A DNA stretch of 64,000 nucleotides from Exercitatus varius (GCF_029577735.1 NZ_JARQTO010000005.1:24106-88105), one strand, 5' to 3'; shown: positions 1 through 9,402, counted from the first letter of the stretch. The notes: a model not told the origin generated them from the sequence alone. A program made the numbers and translations.

Positions 1-1065
1 CAAATTCTGTACACCCGCATTCCGCCGCACGCGGCGATCAATGAAGCGGTAAACGCCGCACGCCAGCTGAAATCGGACAATTTCCGCGGCCTGCTCAACG
101 GCGTGTTGCGCCGTTTTCTGCGGGAACGCGAAAGCGTGCTGGCCACCGTGGACAAACATTGGCAAACCAACCATCCCGAATGGCTGGTCAATAAACTGAA
201 AAAAACCTATCCGAACTGGCGTGACATTATCGACGCCAACAATCAGAAACCGCCCATGTGGTTGCGGGTAAACCGGAATCACAGTTCCGCGGAAAATTAC
301 CGTCAACGGCTGGCGGAAAACGGCATAACGGCTTTTCCCGCTGAAAATCCTCACGCTCTGCGTTTGGAATCGCCGGTTTCCGTGTCACAGTTGCCGCATT
401 TTGCCGAAGGTTGGGCCACGGTGCAGGACGTGCACGCCCAATGGTCCGCTATTTTACTGGAACCGCAAAACGGCGAACTCATTTTAGACGCCTGTGCGGC
501 GCCGGGCGGCAAAACTACGCATATTCTGGAACAGGCGCCGCAAGCAAAAGTGGTCGCCTTGGATGTGGAAGAAAACCGCCTCAAACGGATAACGGAAAAC
601 CTCGCCCGCTTAAATCAACAGGCGGTGGTGATTTGTGGTGACGCCACCCGGCCCGAAACCTGGTTACCGCAGGCGGCGCAACAGATTACCGGAAATAAAA
701 GTGCGGTCAAATTTGACCGAATTTTATTGGACGCGCCCTGTTCCGCCACTGGCGTTATCCGCCGTCATCCCGACATAAAATGGCTGCGTCGGGAACAGGA
801 TATTGCCCCGTTAGTGGAAATTCAGCACCAAATTCTGACCGCACTTTGGCAAACCCTCAAACCGAACGGCATATTGCTGTACGCCACCTGTTCCGTGCTG
901 CCTGATGAAAACGGTCGGCAAATCGCCCGTTTTCTGGCGGAACAGAACGACGCACAACTCGAACCGCTGCCGTTCCCAGCGCCACAGGCCATCGGTCATC
1001 AATTTCTACCGGAAGAAAACGGCGGCGACGGATTTTATTACGCCAAACTACGAAAAATCGCTTAA
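1..1065 (+). CDS. rsmB: 16S rRNA (cytosine-967-C5)-methyltransferase RsmB, 5' end outside window
   Basis: This cytoplasmic enzyme makes m5C967 in 16S rRNA using S-adenosylmethionine. The reading frame is open from base 1, so the gene starts upstream of the window; about 354 residues are visible. The first 35 or so residues match the end of the NusB-like RNA-binding domain (ending NGVLRRFL). The SAM-binding motif DACAAPGGKTTH lies near visible residue 163. The two catalytic cysteine motifs are DAPCSATG (near 244) and YATCSV (cysteine near 297). The C-terminus GGDGFYYAKL is typical of the family. A terminator hairpin follows directly. The methionine codon nearest the window start, at base 103, is internal and not the true start. 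Confidence 0.95.
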   Translation, partial: QILYTRIPPHAAINEAVNAARQLKSDNFRGLLNGVLRRFLRERESVLATVDKHWQTNHPEWLVNKLKKTYPNWRDIIDANNQKPPMWLRVNRNHSSAENYRQRLAENGITAFPAENPHALRLESPVSVSQLPHFAEGWATVQDVHAQWSAILLEPQNGELILDACAAPGGKTTHILEQAPQAKVVALDVEENRLKRITENLARLNQQAVVICGDATRPETWLPQAAQQITGNKSAVKFDRILLDAPCSATGVIRRHPDIKWLRREQDIAPLVEIQHQILTALWQTLKPNGILLYATCSVLPDENGRQIARFLAEQNDAQLEPLPFPAPQAIGHQFLPEENGGDGFYYAKLRKIA

Positions 1066-1082
1066 TCTTTAGATAAAATTCA

Positions 1083-1110
1083 AAAGCCTGAGCGGTTTCA
1101 GGCTTTTTTA
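1083..1110 (+). terminator. Rho-independent terminator after rsmB
   Basis: Stem AAAGCCTGA (1083-1091) pairs with TCAGGCTTT (1098-1106) and is followed by a T-rich tail. It separates rsmB from the transporter gene. Confidence 0.8.
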
Positions 1111-1210
1111 TATAAGAAAAATAATGTTTAGCTGTTTTTTTATGAGATTTTCGTGCCAATTCGCCGTAGTTCGTCTATACTCAAAATCCGTTTAACCAAG
1201 GAAATCTATT

Positions 1211-3217
1211 ATGAATCAACCGACACTAAAAGAACTCACATTTCGAGGAATGTTGTTAGGCGCGCTGATTACGGTGATTTTCACCGCCTCTAACGTTTAT
1301 TTAGGGCTGAAAGTCGGCTTGACGTTTGCTTCATCCATACCCGCTGCGGTCATTTCTATGGCGGTATTAAAATTTTTCAAGGGTTCGAATATTCTTGAAA
1401 ACAACATGGTGCAAACGCAAGCGTCCTCAGCGGGCACACAATCTTCCGTCATCTTCGTACTACCGGCAATGCTGATGGTCGGATACTGGCAGGGATTCCC
1501 GTTCTGGCAAACCTTATTGGTTTGTATGGCGGGCGGGATTTTAGGCGTAATTTTCACCGTGCCGTTGCGGCATGTAATGGTGGTGAAAAGCGATCTGCCT
1601 TACCCTGAAGGCGTAGCCGCGGCAGAAATTCTGAAAGCCGGTCATGACGAAAGCCATAACGGCGAAAGCGGTATCAAAGAAATCGCTGCCGGCGGAATAT
1701 TGGCGGCTATCGTGGGATTTTGCACCAACGGATTACGCATTATCGCCGACGGCGCCAGCTTATGGTTCAAAGGCGGCAATGCCGTTTTTCAGGTACCGAT
1801 GGGATTCTCTTTCGCCTTACTCGGCGCCGGTTATTTGGTCGGCATGGTGGGCGGTATCGCCATTTTAGCGGGTATTTTCCTCGCCTGGGGCGTTGCCGTG
1901 CCGTATTTTACGGCGGCGGATCCGATGCCGGCGGATGCGGAAATGATCGGTTACGCAATGAATATCTGGAAAACCAAAGTGCGTTTTATCGGTGTGGGAA
2001 CTATCGGTATCGCGGCAATCTGGACGCTACTGATTTTGTTAAAACCGATGTTGCAGGGCATGGGCCAATCCTTCCGCGCGCTGGGTGACAAAAACGTGCA
2101 AAAATCCGACCGCACTTCACAGGATTTATCGCCCAAAGCCATGGGTTTCATCACCTTAGTGAGCGTGGCGTTAATCGTATTGGCGTTGTATAACTTTGTG
2201 CAACCCGTTTCGCTTTCGGCGGAAGCGGCGTTATTGCTGATCGTGGTTTGTACCGCTCTTGCGGTGGTAATCGGCTTTTTTGTCGCCGCTGCCTGCGGTT
2301 ACATGGCGGGATTGGTAGGTTCCTCTTCCAGCCCGATTTCCGGTATCGGCATTATTTCCGTAGTGATTACCTCTATTGTTCTCATGACAATCGGTAACAG
2401 CTTAGGCTTAACCGCACACGAAGACGGACAACGCTTCTTAACCGCGTTAACCATTTTCACCGGTTCTATCGTGATGACGACCGCCGCCATTTCCAACGAT
2501 AACCTGCAGGACTTAAAAACCGGTCAGTTGGTACAGGCCACGCCTTGGCGCCAACAGATTGCCTTAATCATCGGCTGTATCGTAGGCGCTTTCGTTATTG
2601 CGCCGGTGCTCGAAATCCTGTTCAATGCCTATGGTTTCAGCGGTGCAATGCCACGCGAAGGCATGGATGCGGCCCAAGCGTTATCCGCGCCGCAAGCCAC
2701 TTTGATGATGACTATCGCCAACGGCATTTTCTCCCATAATCTGGAATGGTCGTACATTTTCACCGGTATCGCTTTAGGCATAGCGTTAATTATTGTGGAC
2801 GCCTTGCTGAAAAAATCCAGCAACGGACGCTTTGCCCTGCCGGTTCTTGCCGTGGGAATGGGCATTTATTTGCCGCCGGCGGTCAATGCACCGATTGTTG
2901 TAGGCGCGGTGCTGGCTTGGCTCATCAATCGCCATATTGAAAGTTATGCCAAACGCAGCGGCAAAAATGCGGACGAGATAAAGAAAAAAGCGGATCGCTA
3001 CGGTACGCTTTTCGCCGCCGGTTTAATCGTGGGCGAAAGCTTAATCGGCGTTCTACTTGCCTTTATTATCGCAGGCTCCGTCACATCCGGCGGCTCCGAC
3101 GCCCCGCTGGCGTTAGCGTTGAATGATTGGGGCACCGTCGGGCAGGTATTAGGGTTAATCGTATTCGTCGCAGGAATCGGCATCTACGCCCTTCGCGTGT
3201 TACGGGCTAAAAAATAA
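1211..3217 (+). CDS. OPT-family oligopeptide transporter
   Basis: This is a 668-residue polytopic inner-membrane protein of the oligopeptide transporter (OPT) family, the bacterial branch expected to import small peptides by proton symport. Hydrophobic segments run through its whole length, starting with the family-typical N-terminus RGMLLGALITVIFTASNVYLG. A loop rich in G and S (GLVGSSSSPISGIGI) near the middle is also characteristic. The start is supported by AAGGAA about 9 bases upstream of ATG at 1211. It is flanked by a terminator upstream and a convergent permease gene downstream, so it is probably a single-gene unit. The substrate cannot be read from sequence. Confidence 0.88.
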   Translation: MNQPTLKELTFRGMLLGALITVIFTASNVYLGLKVGLTFASSIPAAVISMAVLKFFKGSNILENNMVQTQASSAGTQSSVIFVLPAMLMVGYWQGFPFWQTLLVCMAGGILGVIFTVPLRHVMVVKSDLPYPEGVAAAEILKAGHDESHNGESGIKEIAAGGILAAIVGFCTNGLRIIADGASLWFKGGNAVFQVPMGFSFALLGAGYLVGMVGGIAILAGIFLAWGVAVPYFTAADPMPADAEMIGYAMNIWKTKVRFIGVGTIGIAAIWTLLILLKPMLQGMGQSFRALGDKNVQKSDRTSQDLSPKAMGFITLVSVALIVLALYNFVQPVSLSAEAALLLIVVCTALAVVIGFFVAAACGYMAGLVGSSSSPISGIGIISVVITSIVLMTIGNSLGLTAHEDGQRFLTALTIFTGSIVMTTAAISNDNLQDLKTGQLVQATPWRQQIALIIGCIVGAFVIAPVLEILFNAYGFSGAMPREGMDAAQALSAPQATLMMTIANGIFSHNLEWSYIFTGIALGIALIIVDALLKKSSNGRFALPVLAVGMGIYLPPAVNAPIVVGAVLAWLINRHIESYAKRSGKNADEIKKKADRYGTLFAAGLIVGESLIGVLLAFIIAGSVTSGGSDAPLALALNDWGTVGQVLGLIVFVAGIGIYALRVLRAKK

Positions 3218-3317
3218 TATCGGACACCTCAACAAAAGTAAGCATCATCTGCACCCCAAAGGTTGGATTTAATCGCCGACCGATTAAGGTGCAGAATATG
3301 ATTTCCGCCTTCGCGAA

Positions 3318-4670
3318 TCAAACCGCCATCCACATCAAACTGACAATCAGAAACGCAATCACGCCGTAAATGGTTGTGAGAACCGACCAGGTTTTTAAGC
3401 CGTCCGCCACCGAGATACCGAAGAATTTTGTCCAAACCCAAAATAAGCTGTCGTTTACGTGGGATAACGTCATCGAGCCCGCGCCTACAGCGGCGGTAAT
3501 GAGCGCGATTTGCACGCCGTTGTATCCGCCCGCATTAATTGCCGGCGCAAGAATGGTCGCGGTCGTAATGGTCGCAACCGTTGCCGAGCCCTGGGCGGCG
3601 CGTAACAAAGCGGCAAGGATAAAACCCAAAGCCAAGACGTGCAATCCCGTGCTTGCCAAGACTTCGGATAAGGCTTTGCCCACACCGCTGGCATCCAGAA
3701 CTTTACCGAACATCCCGCCGGCACCGGTGATTAAAATAATACCGGCAATCGGCGCTAACGAAGAATTCAAAATTTCTTCCAGTTTTTCTTTATCCCAGCC
3801 GCGGCGAATGCCTAAAACATAAGAAGAAATACAGACGGCAAGCAATAAAGCGAAGGGCGAACTGCCGACCATACTGAAAATATCGCGCACGATATTGCCT
3901 TTCGGTAAGGTGGTGGCGGTGATGGTGCCTAGCATAATAAGCACCAAAGGTAACACAATCATGGTTAACACGGTGCCGAATTTAGGTAACCCGTCGGCAT
4001 TATGCGATAGCTGTTTTTGATATTGAATCAAATCCGTTGAAGCGGGGACATGAATGAACGTGCGTTTAGTAAAGAACGGAATAAACAGCTGTCCCAGCAA
4101 ATAAGCCGGCAAGGCTGCGCAAAAACCGACGCCCAGAACAAAACCGATATCCGCATTCAATACTTGCGCACCGGCGACTACGCCCGGATGGGGCGGCAAC
4201 ATGACGTGCACCGTTAACATGGACAGCCCGATCGGTAAGGCGTAAACCAGCATGTTCCCGCCGATGCGGCGCGCCACGCTGAAAATGATGGGCAACAATA
4301 CGATAAAGCCTACGTCCACGAAAACCGGAATGCCGAAAATAAAGCCGGTGGCGCCCAAGGCAAAAGCGGCGCGTTTTTCGCCGAATTTATCCAATAACCA
4401 ACCTGCCAACACATCGGCGCCGTTTGATTTCTCAATCACTTTACCGAGCATGGCGCCCAATCCCACGATGAGGGCGACACTGCCCAGGGTTCCGCCCATG
4501 CCTTTGACTAAGGTCGGAATAACATCGCCCAGCGGAATACCCGCGCTGAGCGCCACGGCAATACTGACCACGCCCAATGCTAAGAAAGGGTGAACTCTAC
4601 CGCGAATCATTAAGGCCAGCAACGCGATCACGCTCACCAAGCCAATAAGAATAAGACTGCCGTTTGACAT
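3318..4670 (-). CDS. GntP-family permease of the threonate/sugar-acid cluster
   Basis: This 450-residue inner-membrane permease belongs to the GntP (gluconate:H+ symporter) family. Hydrophobic segments cover its length, with family signatures such as GIPVFVDVGFIVLLPI and LPPHPG. Because it is the last gene of a run that encodes the enzymes for L-threonate or related four-carbon acids, it most likely imports a four-carbon sugar acid rather than gluconate. That substrate assignment is inference from context. A hairpin at 4686-4718 separates it from the enzyme genes, so its expression may be partly uncoupled from them. It converges on the OPT transporter. Confidence 0.87.
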   Translation of the reverse strand: MSNGSLILIGLVSVIALLALMIRGRVHPFLALGVVSIAVALSAGIPLGDVIPTLVKGMGGTLGSVALIVGLGAMLGKVIEKSNGADVLAGWLLDKFGEKRAAFALGATGFIFGIPVFVDVGFIVLLPIIFSVARRIGGNMLVYALPIGLSMLTVHVMLPPHPGVVAGAQVLNADIGFVLGVGFCAALPAYLLGQLFIPFFTKRTFIHVPASTDLIQYQKQLSHNADGLPKFGTVLTMIVLPLVLIMLGTITATTLPKGNIVRDIFSMVGSSPFALLLAVCISSYVLGIRRGWDKEKLEEILNSSLAPIAGIILITGAGGMFGKVLDASGVGKALSEVLASTGLHVLALGFILAALLRAAQGSATVATITTATILAPAINAGGYNGVQIALITAAVGAGSMTLSHVNDSLFWVWTKFFGISVADGLKTWSVLTTIYGVIAFLIVSLMWMAV

Positions 4671-4685
4671 ATCATCACCTCGATT

Positions 4686-4718
4686 TAAAAAAGCGCTTCA
4701 CTTCAATGAAACGCTTTA
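4686..4718 (-). terminator. Hairpin with T-run between otnI and the permease gene
   Basis: Read on the minus strand, AAGCGTTTCA pairs imperfectly with TGAAGCGCTT and is followed by a run of T. It lies between the enzyme genes and the permease, so it would reduce read-through into the last gene rather than end the operon. Confidence 0.5.
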
Positions 4719-4828
4719 TTCAGGTTTGCACCGTTCACTCATTGATAATGAAAAGTGCGGTCAAAATTTTGAAAGTTTTTTGCAGGCGGGCTTTCCGTCA
4801 TCCCGCCGCGCATCATCTTTTCAGGTCT

Positions 4829-5605
4829 TTATTTATAGGTTTGGAACCAACCCAACCCGGCGGCGGTGTCACTGCGCGGATTATATTCGCAGCCCACATA
4901 ACCTTGATAACCAATTTCATCCAACTTATTGAAAATAAACGGATAATTGATTTCACCCTCATCCGGCTCGTGACGATCCGGAACGGAGGCGATTTGCACG
5001 TGATAAAGCACGTTTTTCACGCGATCGGTTAAACGCGCCAGATTACCTTCCACATTCTGAGCGTGATAATAATCAAGCTGCAGGAACACGTTGTCCCGAT
5101 TCACTAAATCGATGATTTCCAGGGCGTCGTCCTGGGTTTTCATTAAGTAGTTTTCCTTCACTTGCGGACTTAATGCTTCCAGTACGATATTGATGCCGTG
5201 CGGTTTAAATTTTTCCGAAGCGTAACGTAAATTATCGATAAAGGTTTGTTTATATTTGGCGCGGCTTTGACCCGGCGGAACAACGCCGCCCATAATTAAA
5301 ACCGTAGGGCATTCCAGCACAAGCGCATATTCCAACGCCAAATCGATATGTCGGCGGCTTTCCTCCTCTCTGCCCGGAATGGCGGATACGCCCCATTCTC
5401 CCGCGGCAATATTGCCGGGCAGGGAATTGAACAACACCTGTTTCAATCCGTGTAAATTGAGTTTGGCTTTTAATTCTTGCGCCGGATAATCGTAAGGCCA
5501 TAAATATTCCACATATTTAAATCCCGCCCGGGCCGCCGCTTCAAAACGATCAAGAAACGGCACTTCCGTAAACATCATAGTTAGATTTGCTGCAAATTTA
5601 GGCAT
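4829..5605 (-). CDS. otnI: 2-oxo-tetronate isomerase OtnI (hydroxypyruvate isomerase-like)
   Basis: This 258-residue cytoplasmic TIM-barrel protein belongs to the xylose-isomerase-like/hydroxypyruvate isomerase family. In the known threonate pathway OtnI converts 2-oxo-tetronate to 3-oxo-tetronate. Family features include the N-terminus MPKFAANLTMMFTEVPF, the metal-site segment around EALSPQ, the LQLDYYHAQ motif and the GCEYNP motif near the C-terminus. It lies 2 bases downstream of otnC in the same direction, consistent with tight co-translation. Assignment to OtnI rather than Hyi rests on the adjacent kinase, decarboxylase and dehydrogenase genes. Confidence 0.88.
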   Translation of the reverse strand: MPKFAANLTMMFTEVPFLDRFEAAARAGFKYVEYLWPYDYPAQELKAKLNLHGLKQVLFNSLPGNIAAGEWGVSAIPGREEESRRHIDLALEYALVLECPTVLIMGGVVPPGQSRAKYKQTFIDNLRYASEKFKPHGINIVLEALSPQVKENYLMKTQDDALEIIDLVNRDNVFLQLDYYHAQNVEGNLARLTDRVKNVLYHVQIASVPDRHEPDEGEINYPFIFNKLDEIGYQGYVGCEYNPRSDTAAGLGWFQTYK

Positions 5606-5607
5606 AA

Positions 5608-6240
5608 TTATTTTCCTCTGTTTTCGAGATCTTTCACTTCTTCATCAGTCAGATAACGAATTTTTTGTCCTTGTAAAATGAAGAATAATTTTGCGGTTTC
5701 TTCCAATTCTTCCGCATTATCGGCGGCATCCGACAAATCGGTTCCCGTCACCACAACTCCGTGGTTTGCCAACAGGAACGCCTTGCCCGTTAACGCGCGA
5801 TTACCGAGTTCTTCCGCAATTTTAGGCGAACCCGGACGGTAATAAGGAATGACCTGCATTTTACCTACGCGCATCACATAATAGGGCGTGAAGGCGCGCA
5901 CGGCATTGTTCGGGTTAAGACCGTCCAGGCACGAAAGTGCGGTCAAATAGGTGCTATGCAAATGCACGATGGCTTTGCAGGCGGGATTTTTCTTGTACAT
6001 CGCCAAGTGAAACACCGATTCTTTCGACGGTTTATCGCCTTCCAATAAATTGCCGTTCAGATCCAGCACGGACAAGCGTTCCGCCTGCAAGCGACCTAAA
6101 GAAGAACCTGTCGGCGTGACTAACACGCGATTGTCATCAAGGCGCACGGACAAATTACCGGCGCCGCCCACGGTGTAACCGCGTTCATAAAAAGAACGCC
6201 CGAGTTTTACCATTAATTCTTTTTGTTCTAAATCCCTCAT
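5608..6240 (-). CDS. otnC: 3-oxo-tetronate 4-phosphate decarboxylase OtnC (class II aldolase family)
   Basis: This 210-residue protein belongs to the class II aldolase/adducin family and needs a divalent metal. In the known pathway it decarboxylates 3-oxo-tetronate 4-phosphate to dihydroxyacetone phosphate and CO2. Visible motifs are GGAGNLSVRL near the N-terminus, the metal-binding HLHSTYLTA, and the C-terminal metal histidine in ANHGVVVTG. Its ATG overlaps the stop codon of otnK by 4 bases (ATGA), which indicates translational coupling. It has the usual length for the family. Confidence 0.9.
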   Translation of the reverse strand: MRDLEQKELMVKLGRSFYERGYTVGGAGNLSVRLDDNRVLVTPTGSSLGRLQAERLSVLDLNGNLLEGDKPSKESVFHLAMYKKNPACKAIVHLHSTYLTALSCLDGLNPNNAVRAFTPYYVMRVGKMQVIPYYRPGSPKIAEELGNRALTGKAFLLANHGVVVTGTDLSDAADNAEELEETAKLFFILQGQKIRYLTDEEVKDLENRGK

Positions 6241-7484
6241 ACAAACATTCCTTGTGCGTATTCAAAAAAATCTTCTTGGCCGAAATTGCCCGATTTAAGC
6301 GCCAGAAAAATCTCTTCCTCCACCGCTTTTAACCAAGGCACGCCGGGAGCGATTTGTTTGCCGATATGAAAACCGGAAAAGCCAAGCCGCTGCACCACAA
6401 TACTCGAGGTCTCGCCGCCGGCGGTGATGAAATTGGTCACACCATATCGTTTCAATTTAAGCGCCAACTGCGCGAAAGTGTGTTCAATGGCGCAGCTGGC
6501 TTTATCGACGCCAAATTCATTCTGAATCGCTTTCAACGCATCAGGCGGCACCGTTGCAAAAACCATCGGCGCAAGCGGCGCGTCAAGATTTGCAATCACC
6601 CACCGATAAAGCTCTTCTACATAGTTTGGATTATTCATCGCTTGTTCTACGCTAAGCTGAAAGTGCGGTGCGTTTTTGCGATATTTTTCCACCTGTTTAT
6701 TGGTCATCACCGAACAAGAACCCGAAAGCACCACGGTTTTGCCTTTTCTCGGTGTGAAGGCGTTCGTGCCTTTCTTGCCGCCGCTTAACCGAGCCGCCAT
6801 ATAAGCGCCCAGACCGGAACCGCCGGTGACGAGTTTGAAATCCGCCACCGCTTCGGCAAGCACTTCAAGCTGCGAATTATCCGCCGCGTCCACTACGGCG
6901 TAGCGGTAGCCTTGCGCTTTCAACTCGGCGAAACGCTCTTTCACGCGCGCAGCGCCCCGAATCACATCCGCATAGGCGACCAACCCCGTTTTGCCTTTAG
7001 CCTGCGCATCCATCAAACGCATTAAGTTGGCATCGGTCATAGGCGTAATCGGGTGATTTTTCATGCCCGATTCGCTTAACAGCTGCTCGCCTACGAATAA
7101 ATAACCGTTAAAAATGGTGCGACCGTTCACAGGCAAAGCCGGCGAAATCACGGTAAAATCATCGCCTAATTCGTCAAGCAACGCATCAGTTACCGGACCG
7201 ATATTGCCTTTCGGCGTGCTGTCGAAAGTGGAACAATATTTAAAATAAAACTGACTACAACCGTTTTCTTTCAACCATTTATACGCGCTTAAGGATTGTT
7301 CAATCGCTTCGTTAACAGGGTTAGAACGCGATTTTAAGCTGATCACGATCGCATCCGCTTTGCTATTGATCGGTTGTTGCGGAATTCCGTTCATTTGCAC
7401 CGCACTGAGCCCGTTTTCCACTAAAAAACTGGCAATGTCGCTAGCTCCGGTGAAATCGTCTGCAATAACGCCTAACATAGTCAC
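6237..7484 (-). CDS. otnK: 3-oxo-tetronate kinase OtnK (DUF1537 family)
   Basis: This 415-residue kinase of the four-carbon acid sugar kinase family (formerly DUF1537) phosphorylates 3-oxo-tetronate at C4 with ATP. The N-terminal substrate-binding domain opens with MLGVIADDFTGASDIASF, the family hallmark. The C-terminal nucleotide-binding domain contains VVLSGSCSVMTNKQ and FITAGGETSSIV. It overlaps ltnD upstream and otnC downstream by 4 bases each, so the three are tightly coupled. It acts after the isomerase OtnI and before the decarboxylase OtnC. Confidence 0.93.
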   Translation of the reverse strand: MTMLGVIADDFTGASDIASFLVENGLSAVQMNGIPQQPINSKADAIVISLKSRSNPVNEAIEQSLSAYKWLKENGCSQFYFKYCSTFDSTPKGNIGPVTDALLDELGDDFTVISPALPVNGRTIFNGYLFVGEQLLSESGMKNHPITPMTDANLMRLMDAQAKGKTGLVAYADVIRGAARVKERFAELKAQGYRYAVVDAADNSQLEVLAEAVADFKLVTGGSGLGAYMAARLSGGKKGTNAFTPRKGKTVVLSGSCSVMTNKQVEKYRKNAPHFQLSVEQAMNNPNYVEELYRWVIANLDAPLAPMVFATVPPDALKAIQNEFGVDKASCAIEHTFAQLALKLKRYGVTNFITAGGETSSIVVQRLGFSGFHIGKQIAPGVPWLKAVEEEIFLALKSGNFGQEDFFEYAQGMFV

Positions 7485-8386
7485 GCTCCTTTTTTCGGAA
7501 GATTAACGCCGTTGAAAATTTTAATCACGGCGCTGTCGTCCTCTTTACCGTAACCGGCGTTGCTGGCTTGCGTAAACATGGAGTACGCGGTGCCGGCTAA
7601 ATAAAGCGGGAAATGAAGGGATTTTGCGGTGTCGTTCACCAGACCTAAATCCTTCACGAAAATATCCACCATGGATAACGGCGTGTAATCGCCGTCCACC
7701 ACGTGTTTCATCCTGTTTTCAAACATCCAGGAATTTCCCGCGGCATGGGTGACGACATCGTACATTACATCTAACGGAATGCCGGCCTTTGACGCCAGCG
7801 CCATCGCTTCCGCCCCCGCCGCGATATGCACGCCGGCCAGCAATTGGTGCACGATTTTCACGGTTGCGCCTAATCCGATTTCTTCACCGATGTTATAGAC
7901 TTTCGCGGCGGTGGCATTCAAAACCGGTTGTAGTTTATTAAAGGCTTCCTGTGAACCCGACGCCATCACGGTCATTTCGCCTTTTAAGGCTTTTGCCGCC
8001 CCGCCGGACACCGGCGCATCCAGCATAATCAGCCCCAATTCTGTTAATTTTTGTGAAATCTCCTGCGCATCAGCCGCCGCCATGGTGGAAGACACCATCA
8101 CCGCCGTCCCCGGTTTTAATTTTTTTGCAATACCGTTTTCGCCAAATAAAGCGGAATTCGCTTGCGCCGCATTAACCACCAACACCACAACGGCATCCAA
8201 ATTTTGTGCAAATTCATCACCGTTTGTTGCGACGTCTTTAGCGCCGGCGGCTTTTAATTTTTCTAATGCCGCCGGATTTAAATCAATGCCGTAAGTGTTC
8301 AAACCCGCATTAATACAGGATACGGCGGCGCCCATGCCCATCGAGCCCAAACCGATAACGGCGACAGAATAAGATTGATTATTCAT
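7481..8386 (-). CDS. ltnD: L-threonate dehydrogenase LtnD (3-hydroxyisobutyrate dehydrogenase family)
   Basis: This 301-residue NAD-dependent beta-hydroxyacid dehydrogenase oxidises L-threonate to 2-oxo-tetronate, the first step of the pathway. The Rossmann motif GLGSMGMGAA lies near residues 12-21, the substrate loop DAPVSGGAAKA in the middle, and the catalytic-lysine helix in VKIVHQLLAGVH. It is the first gene of the minus-strand operon. AGGAGG lies about 8 bases upstream of the start codon on the minus strand. The related D-erythronate dehydrogenase differs in family details that I cannot resolve by eye, so substrate stereochemistry is the least certain point. Confidence 0.88.
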   Translation of the reverse strand: MNNQSYSVAVIGLGSMGMGAAVSCINAGLNTYGIDLNPAALEKLKAAGAKDVATNGDEFAQNLDAVVVLVVNAAQANSALFGENGIAKKLKPGTAVMVSSTMAAADAQEISQKLTELGLIMLDAPVSGGAAKALKGEMTVMASGSQEAFNKLQPVLNATAAKVYNIGEEIGLGATVKIVHQLLAGVHIAAGAEAMALASKAGIPLDVMYDVVTHAAGNSWMFENRMKHVVDGDYTPLSMVDIFVKDLGLVNDTAKSLHFPLYLAGTAYSMFTQASNAGYGKEDDSAVIKIFNGVNLPKKGA

Positions 8387-8456
8387 TATGAATCCTCCTC
8401 AAGATAAATCAGCTGTAACAACGCTGAGTATTCTGCCCGATGAATTTGTGAAAATC

Positions 8457-8472
8457 TGTGATCAAGATCGCA
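8457..8472. promoter_or_regulatory. CRP-like site between ltnD and the DeoR-type regulator
   Basis: The sequence TGTGATCAAGATCGCA fits the CRP pattern TGTGA-N6-TCACA with two changes in the right half. It lies 71 bases upstream of ltnD and 99 bases upstream of the regulator gene, so it could serve either. CRP control would suit an operon for a secondary carbon source. Confidence 0.55.
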
Positions 8473-8515
8473 AAAATGATAAATATTGTTAAAATATGTT
8501 CAAAAAAGATATGGA

Positions 8516-8543
8516 TTGATCATGCGATATAAAGTCATATAAT
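8516..8543 (+). promoter_or_regulatory. Sigma-70-type promoter of the DeoR-family regulator
   Basis: A -35-like TTGATC (8516-8521) is separated by 16 bases from a perfect -10 TATAAT (8538-8543). Transcription would begin near 8550, shortly before the AAGGAG ribosome-binding site of the regulator gene. Confidence 0.6.
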
Positions 8544-8570
8544 GAGAAACCGTATATTCAAGGAGATAAG

Positions 8571-9329
8571 ATGATACCTTTAGAGAGACTTCGCATTGAG
8601 CTTGAACTTATCCGAAAATACGGCGTAATCAGCATTAACACGTTAATGGAACATTTAAACGTTTCGCATATGACAATTCGGCGAGACATCCAAAAACTCG
8701 AGAGCGAAGGCAAGGTCATCTCGGTGTCGGGCGGCGTACAATTGCTGGAAAGACTGGAAACGGAGTTGCCTCACGATGATAAATCGCGGCTTTCCCACGA
8801 TCAAAAAGAACAAATCGGCAAAGCGGCGGCGGATCTGATCCCGCAAAATTGCGTGGTTTATTTAGACGCCGGTACCACAACGCTTGAAATTGCAAAATAT
8901 ATTACCGAGCGCGAGGATTTGTTAGTCGTCACCAATGATTTTGTGATTGCCAATTATCTGATGATTAACTGCAAATGCCGCCTGATTCATATCGGCGGCA
9001 CCGTCAATAAAGCCAACCGTTCTTCCGTCGGCGAATTAGCGGCGCAAACATTGCGGCAGCTCTCCGTCGATTTGGCGTTTATTTCGACTTCTTCGTGGAA
9101 TTTGTCGGGGTTAACCACGCCGGACGAAGACAAAATTTCGGTCAAGCGCGCCATTATTCAGGCCAGCAGACGCAAAGTATTGGTTTCCGATTCCTCAAAA
9201 TATGGCAAAGTCGCCACATTTTCACTCTTTCCGTTGACAACATTTAATCGTATTATTTGCGACAAAGGATTAGTGATAAACGCGCAGGAAAAAATCCGTG
9301 AAATGGATGTGGAATTATCATTGGTGTGA
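8571..9329 (+). CDS. DeoR/GlpR-family transcriptional regulator of the threonate cluster
   Basis: This 252-residue DNA-binding regulator has an N-terminal DeoR helix-turn-helix (residues about 6-60, with VSHMTIRRDIQKLESEGKV) and a C-terminal sugar-phosphate sensor domain containing DAGTTTLEIAKYI and SDSSKYGKVA. Regulators of this family usually repress carbohydrate genes until a phosphorylated intermediate binds. Divergent orientation from ltnD across a 184-base region makes it the likely local repressor of the threonate operon. The inducer and the operator sequence are not known from this sequence. Confidence 0.88.
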   Translation: MIPLERLRIELELIRKYGVISINTLMEHLNVSHMTIRRDIQKLESEGKVISVSGGVQLLERLETELPHDDKSRLSHDQKEQIGKAAADLIPQNCVVYLDAGTTTLEIAKYITEREDLLVVTNDFVIANYLMINCKCRLIHIGGTVNKANRSSVGELAAQTLRQLSVDLAFISTSSWNLSGLTTPDEDKISVKRAIIQASRRKVLVSDSSKYGKVATFSLFPLTTFNRIICDKGLVINAQEKIREMDVELSLV

Positions 9330-9375
9330 ATGTTTATTCTCCGTCCTTGAGAAAATTGCGCCCTTTCGGGCCATC

Positions 9376-9402
9376 GGTCAAAAAACGTTGCGTTTTTTGA
9401 CC
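9376..9402 (+). terminator. Hairpin ending the regulator gene, partly uptake-signal DNA
   Basis: GGTCAAAAAACG pairs with CGTTTTTTGACC, and the right arm continues into a complementary uptake signal (ACCGCACTT). It sits between the regulator and cpdB. Confidence 0.5.

Noticed and set aside
3249..3296. Inverted CTGCACC/GGTGCAG as a terminator between the OPT and GntP genes
   Set aside because: Arms pair but the loop is long and no T-run follows on either strand, so function is uncertain.
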